Shown here: piece by piece, positions 56,801 to 64,000 of the stretch
Layout: each line of letters starts with the position of its first letter
Numbering within the stretch: the stretch's first letter is position 1
NCBI GenBank assembly: GCA_028023455.1
Contig: JAQFVV010012667.1
Coordinates: 914,501 to 978,500 of the forward strand
Direction: 5' to 3'
DNA length: 64,000 bases
DNA from: Epiperipatus broadwayi
Lineage: Eukaryota > Onychophora > Udeonychophora > Euonychophora > Peripatidae
The notes under the pieces: generated by a model
Databases searched by the model: none
Told to the model about the DNA's origin: nothing
What the model saw: only the letters and a program-made list of their open reading frames with translations
Position numbers and translations under genes: made by a program

Positions 56801-59800
56801 GGAAACAAAGTTTTATAACTTTCCCAATTTTTTTGAAAGATTTAAACATTTATGTGTTTATTATAGCACTTTATAAATAACAAAACAATGCATTTAAAGG
56901 AGATTCTCCTTTCAGTTCCAAAAAGTGCTTACAATTATTGGTCCTTGTCTATATCACATGACTGTGATTTCTTAAATAATAAAATAGAGGAGATATTTCA
57001 CACATCCTTAAAAATATTTCAACAATAACATCTGGAAAAAATTATTTATATATATATATTCTAACCTAATAAAAATTATCCTCTGTTTTTTCTGTAATTA
57101 TTTATTAGTTTAGTTTACACTAATTTTTCTAATCATACTCTGAGCTGTATTAGGTTATTTTGTTTTCACTTTTCACCAATGATACCAATTTTTTCAGGTT
57201 GTAAATTAAGGCAACCCAAAATAAAGCAACATATCCATTATTTTGCCAATATGATCTAAAATACTTTTCATATAATATAATTGTACATTCAATTCTCTTA
57301 AGCCATGCCACGATTGTAATAACAACAATAATTGATCACTTATTAATTTAAAGAATAATTATAATAATATTAATCTCAGGGTTCTTTGTTTCATGTAAGG
57401 AAATGCTCGGCGGTATTGTGTTGTCGCATATGACTGGCATTCTGGTCGGCTATAGGAAACATTTATTTGACTTAAATTCAATGTGTCTTCATCTCTCATA
57501 TCAACTGCTATATTATTTAAAGAGATGATAATTCTATTCAATAATGACGTATAATTTTGAATAACACAGCCTTTTTTTTTTTTTTCAGAATCTCAGTCAG
57601 AATAATAAAAAGACAAGGGTGCTTTTTGTGTCCTTCCATCATCCATGACAACACAATAATATAACTAAGATTTATTACTTAGACAATTTAACTAAATGGG
57701 AATGGAATAATGTGCAACCAAAGTTAATGGTTTGGGAATAAATTTAGTCTTAAGTTTTCAACTCCATAAATAATTATCATTAAACTAAAATATAATGACA
57801 TATTCCGATCTGCTTAACTTTATTTATCTGGTATATTAAGTTTTTAAGAATTTGGAATGATTTCGGACTCAAGAAAAGGTTTTGCAAATATTGTGCAAAC
57901 ACTTATATTTAGCATATAAAAACAAAAAAATGAATCTACAACAAATTTTAACAAGACTATAATTTATTATTATCACAAAAAAAAAAATATATGAACATTT
58001 ATTCAATAATCCCATAGTAATACAAAATATAAAATATAACTGACATTAATCTGTATACTCTTTTGGTTATGGACTAGAGGTTACTACTTCTCCTGTATGC
58101 AATCATATGGATTGATTAACTAAAAGTACATTTCATTACCAATACATTGTTTATTAAATTTTGGTAACCTTGTAGAAGCTTTTATTCAAAATTATTGACT
58201 AACTATTTTATTTTTTTAAATGATTAATCCCATCATATGCAATACGCAAAATATTAAATTTATTTCTAATACATTTACTTTATTTATGGTCTTTAATGGG
58301 ATAACCTATTCTAATTATAGGCCAGTTATCAGAAGTTACACTTACCATCTTACATTTAACTTAATGCTAACTTAAGTTATGACACAAATTTTATTCATAC
58401 GTATAATTTTAAATATGAGTATTATTTAATTACTAACCAGAATTAAATATTGCATTTGAAAATTCCTTCAGTAAATAAGCGTTTTAAATTACGCAATTTT
58501 AATTACTTTCTCCATTGATTTACTTGTCAAATACTAGCAATATTTAGCAGCACAATACAGATATTGATCTTAGTTACTAACGCACTATTTATACTAAAGT
58601 GGATCTTGAGGAACTAACACCTCCAATATAACCTTTATCTTGCCCGAACTTTCAAAATTAAGCACAATAATCAACACCTTCCATGGTGGAGTTATCTTTA
58701 TTTTCACATGAGGAATATGGAATAACCACGAAGGTCTGTAAAGTAATCTACTACATTAAAATATTTTGGTGGTTTCTTGCCTCTTACTTGGGCATACAAT
58801 GAACACACACCAAATACAATCCTCTCCTGGGATTTAAATGAATGAAGCATACTAAATGCTAGATAAATTCTTGATCGTCCTATCTATGAGAATCGATCAC
58901 TTGGGCTATAAACATACCCGAACATTATATTTAAAATCTTCCTCTCATGGAAAACAAAGCTTTTGGGGAGATCATTTTTCATCCCACAAAATAAATACAT
59001 TATAATTATTACCTATGCGAATATTAAGCATATACCAATGCTATATCTGGGCAGGATAAGTAAATACACTGATTATAATAAACTTAAGTTACCGTGTATA
59101 CTTTGATCAACATCTGAAATCAATGGACATTATAGAATAAAAGTATAATAATTTTAATTTTAATAAAGGAACATTCAAAAATAGTTGGTAGCATACTATC
59201 TTAAACTAAATAAAGTGGATGTGTTATTAAGAATAATTAGGAATAAATTCCTCAATTAATACAGTATAAATTCGTTTCAAAACTTTAACAAGAAATCTTT
59301 TGTTATAGCATTTTTTCTTTTTTTTTTTTTAGTTACTTCTGATAATTTTCAATATTTATTTTACCCCTTAAATATCTAAATATTTTTTTTTTTTTTACGT
59401 ATCTAACATACAAAATTTCTACCTATAATTGTATGTAATAATTAAAACATATTTTATAGATTTTTTTTTCTTTCGTGTTAAATATCAACTTAACCTATAA
59501 TAATTATATTAAAACATACCTTTGTCATTACAAGGCTATTAAATATCACTTGACCATACAGACTTTAACCTATGTGATATAACAAAAAAATACATATCAT
59601 TTATAACTTAGTTTTAAACAATCATTAATTAACAAGTGCATACTCTCTCATTAGAAAATGTTTTCCTGTTGAGCAATCGGTCCAGGTGAAGAGCTTGATC
59701 CAGTCGTATTTCACGAAGGAAGTTTAAAAACAATAAACGCATGGTATTATTTCCTTTAAATAAAAGTTTTCTCTTATTTTGTGCGTTTATTAAATTAGGT

Positions 59801-61375
59801 AAAGAAAAATATAGCGGAAATGAAGATTAATTCTTACTTGAATTAAACTACTACAATTTTGGGATCCAAGAAAAAAAATATACATATTCTAACATAACGA
59901 ACAGTTGACGATAGACGATAAACACACACAATTCTTTTTTTTTACTTTATTATTGACGATACGTACAATTCACATCAGCTAGCTTACTTATGGACGAAAA
60001 TGCGCAATTTTTCCGAGATTATTCTGATAATAACTGCAGTCAATTTACGTGTACAGGAAGTTTTTAATAATTCCAACTGATGTATAATATAATATATCAT
60101 TTATTTTTATCATTAAGTCACTAAGATATTTGGTTTTGTTCATAGTTTAGGAATTATAATTTTTTTTTAACGGTAACTTCTCCGTAAGAATGCCCCTATA
60201 TAACTCTTCCTATATTTACTCTGAGAAAGTTTATATTTTTTTTTCCAAAAAAAAATATACAGGTGCATAATTTAATTTTATTCATCATTATTATTATTTC
60301 CAGACAATTCTTGGTGAATAAAACATATTTTAACGTATGTAACTATATTACTTGTAAAGGCAGACAATATTGAGAAAGAGCGCGAAAATGTTTCTAGTTG
60401 ATTTTCCTTGGTTTCAAAATATTTCTTTCAATTATTTTTTTTTTTTTTATATACCAAGAAAATATTAATAAATGACATAAAGTTAATAAATAATTAATCT
60501 TCTCTTGGAAATCGCTTCTTTTCCTTAATTTAAATATAATATAATTTTTCGTGATTCTTTTAGTTACCTCTGTCATTTTTTAACTTTAGCACGAGACAAT
60601 AAACTTTTAAGTATAAAAGGTTTTTAAATAGGTAGATGGCACAGGAAATCAGGACGTCTTATCAAAAAATTTTAGCCACACATTATATTATTAAAATTTT
60701 ACTTTGATTACATTTATTTCTGCAAAATAAAATGAAAAAAATTGAGTTACCAAATTTCAGCACTGTTCCTTCCTTGAAAACTAAAAGCAGACTATATATA
60801 TATTTTTTTTTTTAAAAAAAAAATGATCTTGACTTTAGCGACCTCTTACAGAAAAATAATCATTTGATTATAACATAAACAAAAGAAAGGAAAAACTTAT
60901 TACAATCATATAGTTTTCAGTATTATCTAAATAGATTACAAAGTGATTTGACAATATAAAAAAAATAATAATACATTAAATTAACAATCAGTGATGTATA
61001 ATTCTTTAAACATTATTTGTTTTTTTTTTTACAAAAAGAAATTACCAGAAGTTATTGTGCTTTATGATAAGACATTCATCCACTCTCCCCTCTAGCCATC
61101 CAAAATCAATTACTGTTTATGATATTTGTTTTTATATTATATTAATTTGCTCTAATTATTAATATCTCAATTAAATTATTCATGTTCTCTCTTTAAAAAT
61201 GACATTGAGTTATTAAATCTATTAGTTATTCACCCAAAACATGCCAAAGTGAGTGAATAGCATACTTTATTAATCAATTATTACTATTGTTATTTTATCT
61301 TTTTATTTCTTTAAAGAATAGCATTGTTTTCCTGCAGAAATAATGCCAAGTAAACCAAGTGTCAATAACACTAGG
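56800..61375. other. Gene-less stretch
   Basis: No recognised gene. A minus frame at 57359-57541 (VDMRDEDTLNLSQINVSYSR) has balanced composition but no known domain. Poly-T and poly-A runs are frequent between 59.2 and 60.9 kb. Confidence 0.4.
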
Positions 61376-61377
61376 TT

Positions 61378-61378
<1 letters not shown>

Positions 61379-61421
<43 letters not shown>
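61379..61421. repeat. (AT)n microsatellite after a ggttaca motif
   Basis: An AT array immediately preceded by ggttacaatatat, as also seen at 38786 and 50003. Confidence 0.93.
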
Positions 61422-61424
<3 letters not shown>

Positions 61425-61425
<1 letters not shown>

Positions 61426-64000
61426 AACAGTTAGATCTAGCGACCTGTCTGTTTCACCTATTATATTCTATAATAGTGTATTTCGTTTCACTCAGATTGT
61501 GTGTATTTCTTTAATTTAAAACTTTGAGTGTGCTTGTAATATTGCCAAGTATATGCTTGTATAATCACCATGTTAACAATAATATGAAAATGCAATCATA
61601 GATATTTATATACGCACATATTTTTTTATATTTGTTAAAACTGAAGTAAACACAGCAGTGTGTGGTTAGAATTTATGTATATACTAAAATAATGAGTTTA
61701 AATTTATAAAATTATTCATTTAAGATTTAATATTCATTTTAAATAATTTTCAAGTTCTATTGTTTGCTTAAAATTACACAGGCAGTAATATGTTTATGAG
61801 TTTTAACATTTCATATAAAAATAATCGTTTGACTGAAAATTGATCTCATTTAAAATTATAGTCAAAAACAAATTAGAAAATCCAGTCAGGCATAAATTCA
61901 TACTAAGTGCAATTGGAAACCCAAGGAAATAGAGCTTTTAACTCCATATTTAGCTGTGGTGAATATTAAAATCTAATTGGAACTTTAGTTAAAGGCAATG
62001 TTTGAATCAGCAAACAAGTGTCATTGCGAAAGTAAAAGGGGGAGGAACATACTGTCAAAAATAGGCTATAAAAAAGCCTGAGTAGCCATCAAAAGGCTGA
62101 TGATACACATTTCTGAAAAACAAGTGCTGAAAAATAATTAAAAGTCTGTTTCTGCATTACTTTGACAAAGCTTAATTCTACTAAGCCATTAACAAAGCTG
62201 TTAAAATGAGGACTGTTGGCTAAGGGGTGATAGGCTGCCATCTATCTTCCCTGGAAAACTGCTACAGAATGGAAGAAAGCATCAACCTCAGCCCAAACCC
62301 AGTGATGGAGAAGCAACACCTGAAATATTAGAGTTCCAGACCAAAGTGATGGAGGAAAGCCACTACCCAAGTAAATTTGCAAAGCTGCATCCAGAATTAA
62401 ACCCAGAAAAGCCACAGCCAATCTAATAGAGAGAAGATGCACAGTAAAGAATGCCTTGAAAGACTTACTACCAAGTATTACTGGTAAATCATTCTGCAGA
62501 ATATGTTAATTTCATTACTAAACCCATTCTAAATTAAAAGCTAGCTAACTAATCAAATTTCATATTTAATTATATTATTTAAATGTTAAACTAAACTGTT
62601 TATATTAAATTTATTTTAAAGCTTAGAGCACTCTCAAAATTCTTGCTTGATCATAAATATTTTAAGTAATCATAAATATTTAGGTTCTATAAAACCATTT
62701 CAACAAATTCTTCATTCCTAAGTTATGACTTTATTGATCATTTTCTGAAATTTGTTCTTATGCCATCTATATTCAGTTTTAATTTCATGTTTATTCATTT
62801 ACGCTATGCTCATCAGAATGGAGTTTTGTGGGGTTTAATTAATTATCGAAAGGGTGATTAAGCTCCTTTCCATTATGTTAGAATATTATATTATAAAGAA
62901 ATATAGGCAAAATTCCTTTCTGAAATCAAACTATTATTTATGCTAGAGTGAATCAGTTATTTATAATGCACAAAATAAGTTATTTAAAATGCATATTTTG
63001 CGTAAGTTATTTAAAATGTATATTTTGCGTAAGCTATTTAAAATGAGTATTCATGTAAATTATTTAAAATGTATATTTGCATAAGCTATTTAAAATGAGT
63101 ATTTGCATAAGTTATTTTAAAAAGCAAGCTTTTGCTTAAGTTATTTGAAAATCAATATTTACTTAATATTAGTCATGAGTTATCAGCATATAAGTAATAT
63201 GTTAAATCTTAGTAAATACTTAATTTTGGTGTAACTCTCCTTAATTAGAGATTAAGCTATACAGATATTCTTAAATCAGATTTATATTATTGCCTTGTAG
63301 TGTGACTAAGTAATACTATTTATGAACTGACCCATAGTAGATGCACTGATAGAAGTTAAGATTTGGTGTAATTAATTTATGAAATATTAAATTAGCATGG
63401 TCAATGTGTTGCTAGTTAGCATAAATATGAATAATTTCTTGTTATACCTATAATGGCTTACATCAGAATCGTTTCCATGGATGTCAAGTCATGTCTTGAA
63501 AGTTTAGGCAACTGTGACATTTATTTGTATTTGAAGGAACTGAAGTGTTTCAAGGACTTGTTAAACTGCTGTTCTGTTTACTTGAATAAAAGGGCCTCTT
63601 TGTATTATAGCAAGTAGCTCAGTCTGGGGAACCAATTACTAGGTAATGAACCTCAATTAAGAACACATTCGAGATGCATATATTCTGATACTATAGTTTG
63701 TAATGCCCTAGAATCTGATGTTTGACTGCCCAACATCAGTTTAACCTCCCATAGAATTAACATCAACTTTGATCCGATTTGGAATCTGAATTCATGCATT
63801 TATCTGTGTAGCAATTATATATAGTATCATGCAAATATTGTTATAAATTATGTTTAAACTTAGTAAAAATAATAATATAATCTCCAGCAGTTTACTAATA
63901 AATTGATCATTCTAAATATTACTGATTTCTACTATAGATCATAGCATGGGTTAGGACATAAAAGATCAAATAAGCATATTGTCAGTTCTGCAGTCATAAA
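61425..64000. other. Gene-less stretch with one higher-complexity island
   Basis: 62200-62460 is richer in G+C; its minus frame (62242-62442) starts MHLLSIRLAVAFLGLILDAA, signal-peptide-like, but has no recognised domain. A TATA-like 'ggctataaaaaagcc' lies at 62063-62077. At 62985-63145 a short degenerate tandem repeat of 'ttatttaaaatg.atattt.gc.taa' (about 25-40 bp) is visible. Confidence 0.45.

Noticed and set aside
62096-62140. GGCTGATGATACACATTTCTGAAAAAC as a hammerhead
   Set aside because: The core-like CTGATGA and GAAA occur, but stem II cannot pair and stem I is absent.
62242-62442. 66-codon minus-strand frame with a signal-peptide-like start
   Set aside because: No domain, no second exon and no conservation evidence; kept only as a note in the gene-less region entry.
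63610-63680. tRNA-like A-box (tagctcagtctgg) and B-box-like attcgagatgc about 50 bp apart
   Set aside because: No acceptor-stem or anticodon-stem pairing and no A-tail; probably chance or a very old SINE relic.

Overview
The window looks like AT-rich, non-coding nuclear DNA from a metazoan, probably an invertebrate. By eye about three quarters of the bases are A or T. It holds many long (AT)n, (AC)n and (AAT)n microsatellites, no bacterial gene layout, no operons and no complete host gene. Nearly all recognisable protein-coding sequence belongs to retrotransposons in various states of decay. The species cannot be fixed from the sequence.

Layout. 0-7 kb: repeats and simple sequence. 7.0-8.5 kb: a foldback element next to two relics of an RTE-type LINE. 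8.7 kb: an isolated, intact-looking hammerhead ribozyme (HHR). 10.2-11.9 kb: a small dispersed repeat and two large palindromes; the second is a head-to-head pair of Penelope-like element (PLE) 3' ends. 12.2-15.0 kb: the best-preserved PLE (PLE-1), with reverse transcriptase (RT), GIY-YIG endonuclease and ~355-bp inverted terminal copies. 15.0-18.4 kb: a second, broken PLE (PLE-2), apparently interrupted by a short inverted-repeat insertion. 19.5 and 28.0 kb: tRNA-derived SINEs. 22.3-27.2 kb: two related decayed PLEs in direct orientation (PLE-4, PLE-5). 28.5 kb: one candidate host exon on the minus strand. 30.5-31.1 kb: a terminal-inverted-repeat element. 32.6-36.5 kb: a nearly full-length but frameshifted RTE LINE (minus strand) with adjoining non-autonomous derivatives. 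41-49 kb: a less repetitive tract with arrays of small hairpins and ~60-bp degenerate repeats. 50.0-52.0 kb: palindromes and a ~404-bp hammerhead repeat in tandem and inverted arrangement. 54.5-55.4 kb: a LINE C-terminal fragment. 55.7-56.8 kb: three more hammerhead-bearing RTE-like derivatives. 57-64 kb: nothing recognisable apart from simple repeats and weak signals.

Unifying observation. Hammerhead ribozymes or their relics occur in at least three unrelated contexts: (1) PLE terminal copies, as known for PLEs; (2) a family sharing its 5' and 3' ends with the RTE LINE, where the ribozyme lies just after the RTE stop codon; (3) a ~404-bp unit with two tandem ribozymes, which matches the layout of metazoan retrozymes. 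In all three the copies repeatedly lie head to head (left copy minus, right copy plus, 3' ends outward). That is the same geometry as the inverted partial copy at the 5' side of the PLEs. This suggests, but does not prove, that PLE machinery mobilised the hammerhead RNAs.
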